Assembly: GCA_020160935.1 (NCBI GenBank)
Contig: JAIUPL010000004.1
Location: forward strand, 1 to 64,000
DNA: 64,000 nucleotides
Direction: 5' to 3'
From: Bacteroidota bacterium
GTDB taxonomy: Bacteria; Bacteroidota; Bacteroidia; Chitinophagales; Saprospiraceae
In this document: one piece after another, positions 55,011-64,000 of the stretch
Numbering within the stretch: the first letter of the stretch is position 1
Layout of the letters: each line of letters opens with the position of its first letter
The notes under the pieces: model-generated
What the model saw: only the letters and a program-made list of their open reading frames with translations
Told to the model about the DNA's origin: nothing
Databases searched by the model: none
Translations under genes and position numbers: made by a program

Positions 55011-56624
55011 CTATGGATGCACCACAAAGCGCCCTCTTTGCACCTCTTTCCCATCAATTCTGAAGGTGTAAAAGTAGATGCCCTGCGCCAGTGAGGCACT
55101 GTAGGGTAGCGAGTGTGTACCGTTGAGGTACACATCCTGCTGGTAATAATCGGTTTGCCGACCTGCGGCGTCAAACACTTCCAGTTGAATCAGACCTCCA
55201 TGCCGCGCATAGTAATCGAAGGTCATTTGCCCGTTGTTGGGGTTGGGGTACACTTTGGGGGCGAAATACTCCGCCGTGTCGTATATACCCACATAAATGC
55301 CGGGCATGGCGCCATCGAGCCAGGCAATGCGGTCGTGCAGCCAGGTTTCCATATAATTGGCATGTTGTTGCCAGGCGCCACAGCAGTAGGAATTGGGCCA
55401 AACCCAAAAGTTCAGAATGGGCCAGCGCTCAAAATTCCGCACTTGTGCATCTTCCACCACCATAAACAGGGAGTCGACCATGCCATTGATGGCTTCGTCG
55501 GAGAAGGTACTTGCGCGTAGTTCGTACCAGCGCGCCTGCACTTTTTGGCGGAACACCGGGGAATCCCACAAGCGCTCCCACCATAAAGAAATCTGCCAGA
55601 AATCGCCCGGACATACATCATTGAAGTCGATGGCCCAGCCGTAGGTCAAATCGGCGTTGCAGTAATTGGCATTTCCGAGGGCAATATTGAAATCCCACAC
55701 CGGCCCGGCGTGCAATTTTGTATCCTCACTGTCCTTGTCCTTGTAAAAATAGGTGCTGAGCCGGTAGCCGTCTACGTTTTTGGCAATTTCATTGATAATC
55801 ACAAAGTCCACAAAGGAATTGAGGTCGAGGTATTGATCGAAACCATGGCCGGGCTGGTCAAAATCATCCTCTTGCATGGCCAGTTCGAAATCCGTGATCC
55901 AGTTGCGGATGTAGTCTTTTTGTGCCTGCTGCAGGTCTTCCAGTTTGGGGTATTCGATTTGATAAACAGTGTTATATGGATAATTGAATGGAGAAGTCCA
56001 GCCTTCTGAAGGTGCTCCGCTGAATTTGTCGAGTTTCAGGATGTAGCCGCCAGTGAGGTCGTCGCCGGCTATTTCTTCCGGTTCGAGTTTGCTGATATCC
56101 ACGCGGTTTTTGTCGCGTTTTATTTTTTCTGCTACTAGGTAAATGCCTTGATAATCGCCGTTTACGACGAGTTCGACAAATCGGGTACGGGAAGCCCAGG
56201 GCATGATACGGCGGGCCATTTCGAGGATCAGGGCATCGCGGATCAGGCTTTTGTCGGAAAAAGGCGCAATAAAGGCCCAGTCCGACTCTTCGGGCATGCC
56301 CAGGAGCGGGAAATCCATATCTTCCCCTTCCGTGTTGCGGGTTTCTACGGAGTACGGTTTTTTATCAGACAAATCGAGGGAAGAACTACCGCGCAATTCG
56401 ATGCCGATGATGCCGTCGTATCCATTGGCCGGGTCGTCGATGTGGTTGGTCTGCCCGGGGCCATTGTCGATGATCCGCATGGTAGCGGTTATTTTCGGCT
56501 CATTTGGGATGGCCTGGCCGTTGGTTTCGATAAAAATGATAGGTAGGGTGGAGGATTGAAAATCCACTACCTGGGCGTGTCCGATGATGGGTAAAAAGAG
56601 GAGGGCGCGTAGAAGCCTTTTCAT
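55011..56624 (-). CDS. CotH-kinase-like secreted protein with T9SS sorting domain
   Basis: A 537-residue exported protein. Signal peptide MKRLLRALLFLPIIGHAQ, then a CotH-type kinase fold (about 25-440) with IGIELRGSSSLDLSDKKPYS, IAPFSDKSLIRDALILEMAR, YQGIYLVAEKIKRDKNRVDI and GPVWDFNIALGN. The C-terminal domain (about 460-537; VYPNPNNGQMTFDYY, SLAQGIYFYTFRID) is a type A T9SS sorting signal, so it is exported to or anchored at the cell surface. CotH proteins phosphorylate spore-coat proteins in Bacillus; the surface substrate here is unknown. ATG 56624 begins the signal peptide. Confidence 0.9.
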   Translation of the reverse strand: MKRLLRALLFLPIIGHAQVVDFQSSTLPIIFIETNGQAIPNEPKITATMRIIDNGPGQTNHIDDPANGYDGIIGIELRGSSSLDLSDKKPYSVETRNTEGEDMDFPLLGMPEESDWAFIAPFSDKSLIRDALILEMARRIMPWASRTRFVELVVNGDYQGIYLVAEKIKRDKNRVDISKLEPEEIAGDDLTGGYILKLDKFSGAPSEGWTSPFNYPYNTVYQIEYPKLEDLQQAQKDYIRNWITDFELAMQEDDFDQPGHGFDQYLDLNSFVDFVIINEIAKNVDGYRLSTYFYKDKDSEDTKLHAGPVWDFNIALGNANYCNADLTYGWAIDFNDVCPGDFWQISLWWERLWDSPVFRQKVQARWYELRASTFSDEAINGMVDSLFMVVEDAQVRNFERWPILNFWVWPNSYCCGAWQQHANYMETWLHDRIAWLDGAMPGIYVGIYDTAEYFAPKVYPNPNNGQMTFDYYARHGGLIQLEVFDAAGRQTDYYQQDVYLNGTHSLPYSASLAQGIYFYTFRIDGKEVQRGRFVVHP

Positions 56625-56749
56625 GCAGGAGAAATTTTGCATAAAGATCATAACCGGAATTTAGAAACCTGACTTTTTGGAAAGGATGGTTTAAAAATAG
56701 CGGAAAAAGGGGGGAGGTTTGATTTGTTAGAGTCAAAAATTATGTGAAC

Positions 56750-58306
56750 ATGAAATGTATTTACCTATTCTGCATCATTCTTTGTGCCCAACAAATTGTA
56801 TCTGCTCAAATAAATTTTGAACGTACCTGGCCGCTTGGTTATGGGGGAAATATAGAACCAGGCAATCCAGATTTTGATGGAATGCTGATGAAATTCACAA
56901 GCGATACCGTCCTTGTAGATGCACAGCCGGATATACCCATGCTTGCAAAACCAATCGCTTTTATTTGCGATTCAATGGGCAACCTTCTCCTGTATTTTAA
57001 TGGATGTATGTTGGCAAACGGCCAGCATGAAATAATTGAAAACAGTGATTCCATCGAGGTGGAACTCGATTTTGGAGCGCAATGCCAGGAATCGGGCGTA
57101 TTTCCTGACGCATATCCCAACGCTGTAATCTTGCCTTTCCCGGGACATCCCGAGATGTATTACTTGTTTTATATCCAGAAAGCGCAAGGGAATGGCGGAA
57201 ATAATCAATTGCTGTATGCCGTCGTCGACATGTCTCAGAATGAAGGTGCAGGCAAAGTCATCCTGAAAAACCAGCCTACCCAAACCAACACGGTCAATCC
57301 ACTGCACCTGCAAACCTATATCAACGCTATCAGGCATGGGAATGGAAGGGATTGGTGGGTGGTATGCCCAACAGAATCGACGTCCAGACCACGACTAATG
57401 CTATTGCTTACACCGGAAGGCATTCAATATCCCTTGTCTTTTCCATTGAATCCTGATCTTACCCTGAGCTCTGACCTCCCGGGCCAGTGTGGTTTTACGG
57501 CCGATGGGCGTACATATTTTAAAGTGGTAAGAGCGCCCGCCCCTATACTCGAGATACTGGATTTTGACCGGTGCACAGGGCTTTTCTCAAATCGCAGGCT
57601 CATTGCCAATGGCTTGTCTACCGAACTGGAACCTGTCAATACAATGATAGGGGCCGTTTCCTCTCCAAGCGGGCAGTTTTTGTATGTATCTACTGGTTCG
57701 CGCTTGCTTCAATTCGACTTATGGGCTGATTCTATTGCGGTTACCATGCAAGTGGTAGGGCAGTATGATGGATTTCAGAGTGGAGGTAATCCTGCCATGT
57801 TTGGGCATGGCATGCGCGGGCCGGATGGGAAAATTTATTTGGGAGGTGTAGAAAAAATCAGGCACTTGCACATTGTTCAGCAACCTGACTTATCAGGCGC
57901 ATCCTGTGCATTTGAGCAACATGCGCTGGAGATGCCTGCGTACCTGGATCAAGTGATGTTGAATTTTCCGGATTTTGAAATATTGGATTGGGCAGGAAGT
58001 CCGTGCGACACCTTGCTACCCCCGGATGAATCCGTTTCAACACAATTCGAGCCTTCAGGAAACCACATCCTGAAGGTATGGCCCAATCCTGCTACCGATA
58101 TTTTTAATTTGGATATACCTGACGGATTCCAAAATGCTCAGTTAACGATTCTGAACATCTCGGGCTTCATGGTTTTTTCCAGAAAAATTGAAAACGGTGG
58201 CACGCAGCAGATTAATTTACAACAGCAGCCGGAAGGCTTGTACTGCATCGTGTTATCTCAACAAAGTGGCTATTATCGGTTTTGCAAACTGATGCTAAAG
58301 CGCTGA
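56750..58306 (+). CDS. Secreted protein with T9SS sorting domain
   Basis: A 518-residue exported protein of unknown function. Signal peptide KCIYLFCIILCAQQIVSAQ, then a long beta-propeller-like region (GQCGFTADGRTYFKVV, SSPSGQFLYVSTGSRLLQFD, GHGMRGPDGKIYLGGVEKI) and a type A T9SS C-terminal domain (about 440-518; KVWPNPATDIFNLDIPDG, GLYCIVLSQQSG). It resembles the secreted kelch/WD-like proteins common in Saprospiria. The ATG at 56750 is chosen; a GTG at 56744 is possible. It converges on the MFS gene with a ten-base gap. Confidence 0.85.
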   Translation: MKCIYLFCIILCAQQIVSAQINFERTWPLGYGGNIEPGNPDFDGMLMKFTSDTVLVDAQPDIPMLAKPIAFICDSMGNLLLYFNGCMLANGQHEIIENSDSIEVELDFGAQCQESGVFPDAYPNAVILPFPGHPEMYYLFYIQKAQGNGGNNQLLYAVVDMSQNEGAGKVILKNQPTQTNTVNPLHLQTYINAIRHGNGRDWWVVCPTESTSRPRLMLLLTPEGIQYPLSFPLNPDLTLSSDLPGQCGFTADGRTYFKVVRAPAPILEILDFDRCTGLFSNRRLIANGLSTELEPVNTMIGAVSSPSGQFLYVSTGSRLLQFDLWADSIAVTMQVVGQYDGFQSGGNPAMFGHGMRGPDGKIYLGGVEKIRHLHIVQQPDLSGASCAFEQHALEMPAYLDQVMLNFPDFEILDWAGSPCDTLLPPDESVSTQFEPSGNHILKVWPNPATDIFNLDIPDGFQNAQLTILNISGFMVFSRKIENGGTQQINLQQQPEGLYCIVLSQQSGYYRFCKLMLKR

Positions 58307-58316
58307 TGAAAGGCCC

Positions 58317-59561
58317 TCAGGATAAGTCGGTTAATCTCCTTCCTCGCCAATTCCCCGTTTTCCGCCACCCATACCACATCAAATACACCCATCCGGCAAA
58401 ACTCATGGCCGCTGCAAATTCAAAAATAGCGGGCATGCGTTCGAAGTGATCCGCAAAATACCAGCCTGCCAGCAAAGCGCCGCCGCCAATGGCAATTTCC
58501 AGGGCGATGAACATGGTTGCCAGGGCACGGCCTTTGCGGCCCGGGTCGCCCAGATCAACCGTCCAGGCATTGATAGCGGGCGAAAAAATACCGTTGCCCA
58601 GTCCAAACAAGGCCGAAGCGAGGTACAGCATGGCAGGGCTGTCGGCCCAGGCAAAAACCAGCATTGATAGCCCAATCATCAGGGCCGAGGCTTTCAGAAC
58701 GGGTTCGCGGCCAAGCCGGTCGGAAATTTTTCCGGCAAAAAAGCGCGTAGAAATGCTTGCCAGCGTAAAAATACTGAAAAACACGCCCCGGTTCGGCAGC
58801 CCCAGGTGGTCGCTCAGGTCGGGCACCAGCGTGAGCAATACCCCGTAAGCGAAATAGCAGAAAATCATGGTGTATGCTGCGGGCATGGCCAGCGGATCGA
58901 AAATATCGTCGCTACTCACCTTTAGCAGCCGCCACTCGAAGCGCTGTTTTTCCCGCAGCGTTTCCGGAAGGTTGAACAAAATAACGATAGACAAGACCGC
59001 CAGGACCGCCGAAGCATAAAACATGATATGAATGCCGTAGGAATTGACCAGCCAACTCCCAAACGGCGGAGCACTGCTCGAACCCAGGCTCAGGCATATT
59101 CCCAGCAATCCCATGGCCTCGCCCCGGCGATCTTCGGGCACCACGTCGGCTACATAAGCCGCCGTACCCGTCGGTTTGAAACCGGTAGAAAACCCATGGA
59201 AAAAACGCAGCGCCAGAAAGCCGCCCACAAAAGCCAGCGCCGGATATAACACACTGCACATCACGCAGGCCAGCACACCTACATACATCACTGGAATACG
59301 ACCGATCGTATCTGTCAGTTTTCCACTGAAAGGTCGAGACAGCCCGGCAGTCAGGGTAAACAAGGCAATAATCAGGCCCTTGTATTGCGCGCCTCCCATC
59401 GAACTCAGGTAGGCGGGTAACTCCGGAATCATCATATTGAAACTGCCAGCAAAAAGGGCATGCGAAAGGCAAAGCAGCAAAAAAGGCCGGGAATACAACG
59501 ATGCACTACGGAGCATGTAGGTGTCGTCGAGGCCACTGCCTGTTTTTTCTTGTGGTTGCAT
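58317..59561 (-). CDS. Major facilitator superfamily transporter
   Basis: An inner-membrane transporter of 414 residues with twelve predicted helices. Motif A appears in both halves (GKLTDTIGRIPVMYVG, GKISDRLGREPVLKA), and GFSTGFKPTGTAAYVADVVP is a motif-C-like block of drug/proton antiporters. It may export small hydrophobic compounds, but the substrate is not readable. The start could be 59561 (MQPQEKTG) or 59516 (MLRSASLY). Confidence 0.88.
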   Translation of the reverse strand: MQPQEKTGSGLDDTYMLRSASLYSRPFLLLCLSHALFAGSFNMMIPELPAYLSSMGGAQYKGLIIALFTLTAGLSRPFSGKLTDTIGRIPVMYVGVLACVMCSVLYPALAFVGGFLALRFFHGFSTGFKPTGTAAYVADVVPEDRRGEAMGLLGICLSLGSSSAPPFGSWLVNSYGIHIMFYASAVLAVLSIVILFNLPETLREKQRFEWRLLKVSSDDIFDPLAMPAAYTMIFCYFAYGVLLTLVPDLSDHLGLPNRGVFFSIFTLASISTRFFAGKISDRLGREPVLKASALMIGLSMLVFAWADSPAMLYLASALFGLGNGIFSPAINAWTVDLGDPGRKGRALATMFIALEIAIGGGALLAGWYFADHFERMPAIFEFAAAMSFAGWVYLMWYGWRKTGNWRGRRLTDLS

Positions 59562-59771
59562 GAATGATGTTTTGCGAAGGTCGCTGCAAGAGGTTTCCTG
59601 ATAGGTTGGGCAAAGGTATGGCAAAATGTCGGGCCGGGTTTATCGGTGTTACAACACTTATCATGCAAATTCGCTAAAAATACACATAATTCGGCCGTAA
59701 TAAATGTGTTAAAATAGCACCGGAGCGCTTTTCTTTGGGGCTCTTTTTTCTTTGCCTAAATCACTTTCTGC

Positions 59772-62700
59772 ATGAATTCAATCCGTAACGCCCGCTTTTT
59801 ACATATTTCCGGACTGGTTTTGTCCGTTTTGGTCTGGCTGGCCAATAGCAATAACCCCACCAACGGGCGCACCGGTGCGCCATTTGATGGCCATTGTAAC
59901 AGTTGCCACGACGGCAACAACCCCGGTGGTTTTAATGGTACCGTTGAAGTTACCGGCCTTCCCAATCCCATTTTGCCCAATACAGTTTATCCGCTTACCA
60001 TTACCCTGACGCCAACTGCAGGAAGCCCTGTACGTGGCGGATTCCAGTTGGTGGCTGTAGACGGCAACAACGCCGATGCTGGCGACCTGGCTACGCTAAA
60101 CACCCAAACAGGCACCGAAATGTCGGGTGGCCGGGAGTACATCGAACACAGGGGGGCCAAAAACTTCACCGGTGGCGGCCCGGCTTCCTGGAATTTTAAC
60201 TGGACCTCTCCAGGTGTCGCTCCGGGTGGTACGATTACTTTTTACTACGTCGGGAATTTTGGCAACAACAACAACTCCGACAGCGGCGACCGCCCCATCG
60301 AGGGGATTGCCACTTATACTTTTAACGGACCGACGGAACCGGTCAGCGCGTCCATTTCCAGTTTTAGCAATGTAACCTGCAATGGCGGCAACAACGGAAG
60401 TGTGACGGTGCAAGCCAGCGGCGGAACAGCGCCTTACACGTATGCCTGGAATAACGGACAAACCGGCGCTACTGCCAGCAACCTGACCGCCGGCACCTAT
60501 ACCGTAACGGTCACAGGGGCTTCTGGCTCAGGCACTGCAACCGCTACCAAAACCCTTACACAACCGGCTGCCATGAATGTCACGGTGAGCGCTAACGGCA
60601 CCATCACATGTGCCCAGCCCACGGTGTCTGTTTCGGCTACTGTGCAAGGCGGCGCAACACCGTATTCCTACCAATGGTCCAACAATACCACCGGTGCACA
60701 AACGACTTATGCGCAGGGTGGAGCCTACACCGTAATTGTTACGGACAACAATGGCTGCTCGCGCACTGCCACTGGTACTATCAGCACCAATACGACCACT
60801 CCTACGGCTACCATAGTGACGCCACCTACTATTACTTGCTCGACTCCCACGATCACACTCAGTGGAACGGGATCGACTACAGGGGCTACGATTACTTACG
60901 CATGGACAGCGACGGGCGGCGGAAGCATTGTTTCCGGGGCCAATACCCTCAATCCTACCGTCAATTCATGTGGAAATTATACCCTGCTGGTAACCAATAC
61001 CGCCAACGAATGTACGGCCAGCGCTACCCGGGCAGTTATATGCAATACTGCGCCGCCCTCGGCGACGGCCACTGGCGGAACCATCACCTGCAATTCGCCC
61101 ACAGTCACCCTGAATGCTTCTTCTACAACGCCCAATGTAACCTATTCCTGGGTGGGCCCCTGCATCAACGCAAGCAACCAAAATCTGAAGAATCCGGTGG
61201 TATGTGTAGCCGGCGCATACACCGTTACCATTACCAACCCGGTGAATGGTTGCACCAATACGGCTACCGCTATTGTAACTGAAAATACAGTAATACCTAC
61301 TGTTCCTATTGCAAGTCCTGCTGTCATCACTTGTGCAACACCTGTCGTAACACTTTCTGCAAGCGGTACAGGCAATGTAACATATTCCTGGACAGGCCCT
61401 TGTTTCACTTCCAGCACACAAATCGCCAATCCGCAAGTGTGCGAACCCGGAACATATACGGTTGTAGCGACCAACACGACGAACGGATGCACCAGTTCAA
61501 ATAGTGTTACCGTACAGAGCGATGTAGTTATCCCTACGGCGGAAGTAGCACCTCCTGAACATTTGAATTGTAATAATACGGTTGTACAACTGGATGGTAC
61601 CGGCTCCTCTACCGGCGCCGAGTATACCTATGAATGGAGTACTACCAGTGGAAATATCCTTTCCGGAAATAATGCTCTCATTGCCACGGCTGATCAGGAA
61701 GGCCCGTACCGTTTTGTTGTAACCAATACCTCAAATGGCTGTACCAGTGAAGTGCTGGTCAATGTGGTGGAGTCTGATCCTGTAACTGCTTCAGCCACGT
61801 CCTCTGCGGCCTTATGTGCAGGCACTCCCAGTGGTTCGGCAGCAGTAACGCCCGGTGGAGGCACGGCTCCTTACACCTTTGTATGGAGCAATGGCAGCAC
61901 CAATTCCATTGCTACCGGCCTTATCGCTGGTACCTACACCGTTACGGTAACCGATGCCGACGGCTGCACTGCAGCGGCATCTACTGTCGTAACCGAGCCG
62001 ACAGCACTGCAACTGGCAGTGACGACCACCGCACAAACGGCTGTCAACCTCAACGATGGCACGGCTTCCGCCAGCGCTTCGGGCGGTACGCCGGGCTATA
62101 CCTATGCCTGGAGCACCGGTGCTACGACATCTGCGCTTTCCAATTTGGCGCCAGGCTCCATTACTGTTACAGTAACGGACGCCAATGGATGTACCGCCAC
62201 CCAAATTGCCAATGTGAATAGTTACAACTGCAACCTCAATGCCACCATTTCATCGACAGCGGCTTCCTGTAGCAATGGCGCCAATGGCAGCGCAACAGTG
62301 GCTGTGAGCGGCGCTACCGAACCGATCACCTATGCATGGTCGAACTCGGCCAGCACAGCCACCACTAACGGCCTGGCAGCAGGCATATATACGGTGTCTG
62401 TTACCGACTTTGCAGGATGCCCGCTGGTGCTCAGTACGATGGTTTCTGCACCGCCTCCCATCACAATAAATATCGTTACGGTAAATGAAAGTGCTGTCGG
62501 CGCTGCCGACGGATCTGCCATGGCCCAGGTCAGCGGCGGTACGGGTTCATACTCTTACCTTTGGAGCACAGGCGCTGTAACGGCTTCTATCGGACCACTT
62601 GTACCCGGCACTTACACAGTTGTGGTTACGGACGAAAATGGATGCACAAGTCAACAAACGGCTTTGGTACAAAGCATCGCCTGCGACCTGGCTACGGAAT

Positions 62701-63875
62701 TGGTCGTCACTCCTGTAAAATGCTTCAACACGCCCAGCGGCACAGCCTCTTCTTTTGTTACCGGCGCTGTGGGCGATGTGACGTATATCTGGAGTAACGG
62801 TGCTACAACAGAAATCGTTGAGAACCTGAACATCGGAACCATAACAGTCACTGTAACCGATGGGGTAGGCTGCAGCACGGTGAGTGAAGCCGATATCGTT
62901 GGCCCGGCAAGTGCGCTGGAAGTACAGGTAGTCAATATCACGGGTGTACCCTGCCCACAGGATCAAAGCGGTTCGGCTACGCCAGCCATTGCGGGTGGCT
63001 GGGGCCAGCCATACACCTTCCAGTTTTCCTGGGGCGTTGGAGGTTTCAGTGACTTCCCTGCAGGCACTTATTCATTTACGGTGACAGATGCGGGAGGCTG
63101 TTCTGTGGTAGCAGGTTTCAACATTGAAGTACTCGACGACACACCGCCACTGGTGGTTTGCCCGGATAACATGGTGCTTTGCGGCGCCAACCTGTTCGAT
63201 TACCCAACGCCACAGGTTATAGACAACTGTGGCGGCAACCTGGCGCCTACATTGATGAGCGGATTGGCCAGCGGTTCTATATTCCTCGATGGCGTTTCCA
63301 CACAGGTATTCATGGCAACGGACGCATCCGGTAACACGGGTACCTGCTCCTTCGACGTAGTGGTATATCCTATTTCAGATATTCTTATCGACAGCGTTCA
63401 GAATGATGTTGGTGGAGCAAGCACAGGGGCTATTTTTGTGCAAATAGTAGGTGAATCTGGCCCCTACACTTACCAATGGATCAGAAATGGAGAAGTAGTG
63501 GCCAACACGGAAGACCTCACTGGCGTGTTTACCGGCACCTATACGCTCATTGCTACGGATATAAACGGCTGTACGGTTCAATTGGCGCCTGTGTTTGTCG
63601 ACAATGTAGTGGGTACCGACAATCCTGCCAGCCTCGCTGCCAAGATCAAACTCTGGCCCAATCCGGCAGGTAATTCGTTCCGGGTTGACATGAACGGTTT
63701 CGAAACATCGGATATGTCTATTTTGAACGCGCAGGGGCGCCTGGTTCGCACCTTGCAGCCGACGGAATGGAACGATGCGATTGAAATATCCGAATTGCCG
63801 ACCGGTTTTTATTACCTGAAAGTGATTGGCCGAAACGGTCATTGTCAGGTGGTGAAATGGGTGAAAGGCGAGTAG
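59772..63875 (+). CDS. Giant surface protein: c-type heme motif, anchor-V-like domain, SprB repeats, HYR domain, T9SS tail
   Basis: An exported protein of 1367 residues. Signal peptide (NSIRNARFLHISGLVLSVLV) and a CNSCH heme-attachment motif (Cys42, Cys45, His46) start a beta domain of about 150 residues resembling the choice-of-anchor V/Reeler-like type. At least ten SprB-type repeats follow (about 190-1120; for example GGTAPYTYAWNNGQTGA, GTYTVTVTDADGCTA). A HYR-like domain (about 1125-1205; PPLVVCPDNMVLCGANLFDY), a last repeat and a T9SS sorting domain (KLWPNPAGNSFRVDMNGF) end the protein. SprB repeats occur in gliding adhesins. A mature heme here would be unusual. Confidence 0.88.
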   Translation: MNSIRNARFLHISGLVLSVLVWLANSNNPTNGRTGAPFDGHCNSCHDGNNPGGFNGTVEVTGLPNPILPNTVYPLTITLTPTAGSPVRGGFQLVAVDGNNADAGDLATLNTQTGTEMSGGREYIEHRGAKNFTGGGPASWNFNWTSPGVAPGGTITFYYVGNFGNNNNSDSGDRPIEGIATYTFNGPTEPVSASISSFSNVTCNGGNNGSVTVQASGGTAPYTYAWNNGQTGATASNLTAGTYTVTVTGASGSGTATATKTLTQPAAMNVTVSANGTITCAQPTVSVSATVQGGATPYSYQWSNNTTGAQTTYAQGGAYTVIVTDNNGCSRTATGTISTNTTTPTATIVTPPTITCSTPTITLSGTGSTTGATITYAWTATGGGSIVSGANTLNPTVNSCGNYTLLVTNTANECTASATRAVICNTAPPSATATGGTITCNSPTVTLNASSTTPNVTYSWVGPCINASNQNLKNPVVCVAGAYTVTITNPVNGCTNTATAIVTENTVIPTVPIASPAVITCATPVVTLSASGTGNVTYSWTGPCFTSSTQIANPQVCEPGTYTVVATNTTNGCTSSNSVTVQSDVVIPTAEVAPPEHLNCNNTVVQLDGTGSSTGAEYTYEWSTTSGNILSGNNALIATADQEGPYRFVVTNTSNGCTSEVLVNVVESDPVTASATSSAALCAGTPSGSAAVTPGGGTAPYTFVWSNGSTNSIATGLIAGTYTVTVTDADGCTAAASTVVTEPTALQLAVTTTAQTAVNLNDGTASASASGGTPGYTYAWSTGATTSALSNLAPGSITVTVTDANGCTATQIANVNSYNCNLNATISSTAASCSNGANGSATVAVSGATEPITYAWSNSASTATTNGLAAGIYTVSVTDFAGCPLVLSTMVSAPPPITINIVTVNESAVGAADGSAMAQVSGGTGSYSYLWSTGAVTASIGPLVPGTYTVVVTDENGCTSQQTALVQSIACDLATELVVTPVKCFNTPSGTASSFVTGAVGDVTYIWSNGATTEIVENLNIGTITVTVTDGVGCSTVSEADIVGPASALEVQVVNITGVPCPQDQSGSATPAIAGGWGQPYTFQFSWGVGGFSDFPAGTYSFTVTDAGGCSVVAGFNIEVLDDTPPLVVCPDNMVLCGANLFDYPTPQVIDNCGGNLAPTLMSGLASGSIFLDGVSTQVFMATDASGNTGTCSFDVVVYPISDILIDSVQNDVGGASTGAIFVQIVGESGPYTYQWIRNGEVVANTEDLTGVFTGTYTLIATDINGCTVQLAPVFVDNVVGTDNPASLAAKIKLWPNPAGNSFRVDMNGFETSDMSILNAQGRLVRTLQPTEWNDAIEISELPTGFYYLKVIGRNGHCQVVKWVKGE

Positions 63876-63915
63876 GAAATCTTGCTTTGCCCTGGCAAGC
63901 ATAAAGTACCTGTAC

Positions 63916-63965
63916 GAGTCGTACGAATCAGTAATTTAGCCGCTGATTCGTACGACTCTTTTTTT
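63916..63965 (+). terminator. Rho-independent terminator of the giant surface-protein gene
   Basis: A perfect 16-base stem (GAGTCGTACGAATCAG with CTGATTCGTACGACTC, 11-base loop) followed by seven T. It starts 40 bases after the stop codon. The last 35 bases of the window hold nothing I can call. Confidence 0.93.
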
Positions 63966-64000
63966 GCCCATACCATGATACATATTGAATCCAAATTTCC

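Noticed and set aside
60608-61282. Tyr/His-rich frame within the giant surface protein gene
   Set aside because: It is an out-of-frame shadow of the SprB repeats; composition follows the codon pattern of the true frame.

Overview
This 64 kb window comes from a chromosome of the Bacteroidota, most likely a member of the Saprospiria (Saprospiraceae-like). The evidence is a fused lpxC-fabZ gene next to lpxA, CarboxypepD-type TonB receptors, proteins with type IX secretion (T9SS) C-terminal sorting domains, SprB-type adhesin repeats, an aconitase of mitochondrial type, a tRNA-Asp without encoded CCA, and candidate promoters of the Bacteroidota form TTTG-N(17-23)-TAnnTTTG. The genus assignment is inference. 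I see no rRNA, CRISPR array, prophage or transposase gene.

Layout. 1-7.2 kb: recG, gatA and a large TonB-dependent receptor. 7.2-11.5 kb: a five-gene rightward run (truC, 4-hydroxyproline epimerase, MBL hydrolase, a membrane protein, an M20 peptidase). 11.5-16 kb: O-antigen-ligase-like protein, ECF sigma factor, an atypical SDR and a TetR regulator. 16-21.3 kb: aconitase, Gfo/Idh/MocA oxidoreductase, PatB-like C-S lyase and tRNA-Asp. 21.5-27.8 kb: accA, a small conserved gene and dapA, facing the leftward run recR, lpxC-fabZ, lpxA and an ABC ATPase. 27.9-31.6 kb: PrsW, DUF5682 and recO. 31.6-41.7 kb: TonB receptor, folC, crtZ, two small unknown genes, an NfeD-like/flotillin pair, phhB and hflX. 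41.8-50.3 kb: comEC, a ComEA-like protein and three secreted proteins, two with WG repeats. 50.7-54.7 kb: mnmA, a ferredoxin-NADP reductase-type protein and a GT-C/TPR protein. 55-63.9 kb: CotH-like T9SS protein, another T9SS protein, an MFS transporter and a 1367-residue cytochrome-c-motif/SprB-repeat surface protein.

The most unusual signal is not a gene. About 18 intergenic loci carry long palindromes or half-palindromes whose arms are short tandem repeats. At least six arm families occur (units like GTGAGAG, AGTCCTGAGT, CCCGCAGAACTCGCAGA, GGTTATCAGGGCAG, GTTGATGAGG, GAATGAT). Several of these different arms lead into the same inner core, CGTAGAGTACACC, followed by a locus-specific inner stem-loop. 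They sit mainly at gene 3' ends, fill the whole gap in convergent gene pairs, and in seven genes supply or overlap the stop codon and sometimes the last residues (three unrelated proteins all end in EVRGER or EVRGERE). Arms match each other better within a locus than between loci, which suggests arm-templated correction. Conventional Rho-independent terminators are also present (aconitase, sigma factor, tRNA-Asp, 37.6 kb, 63.9 kb), so the palindromes are a separate class.
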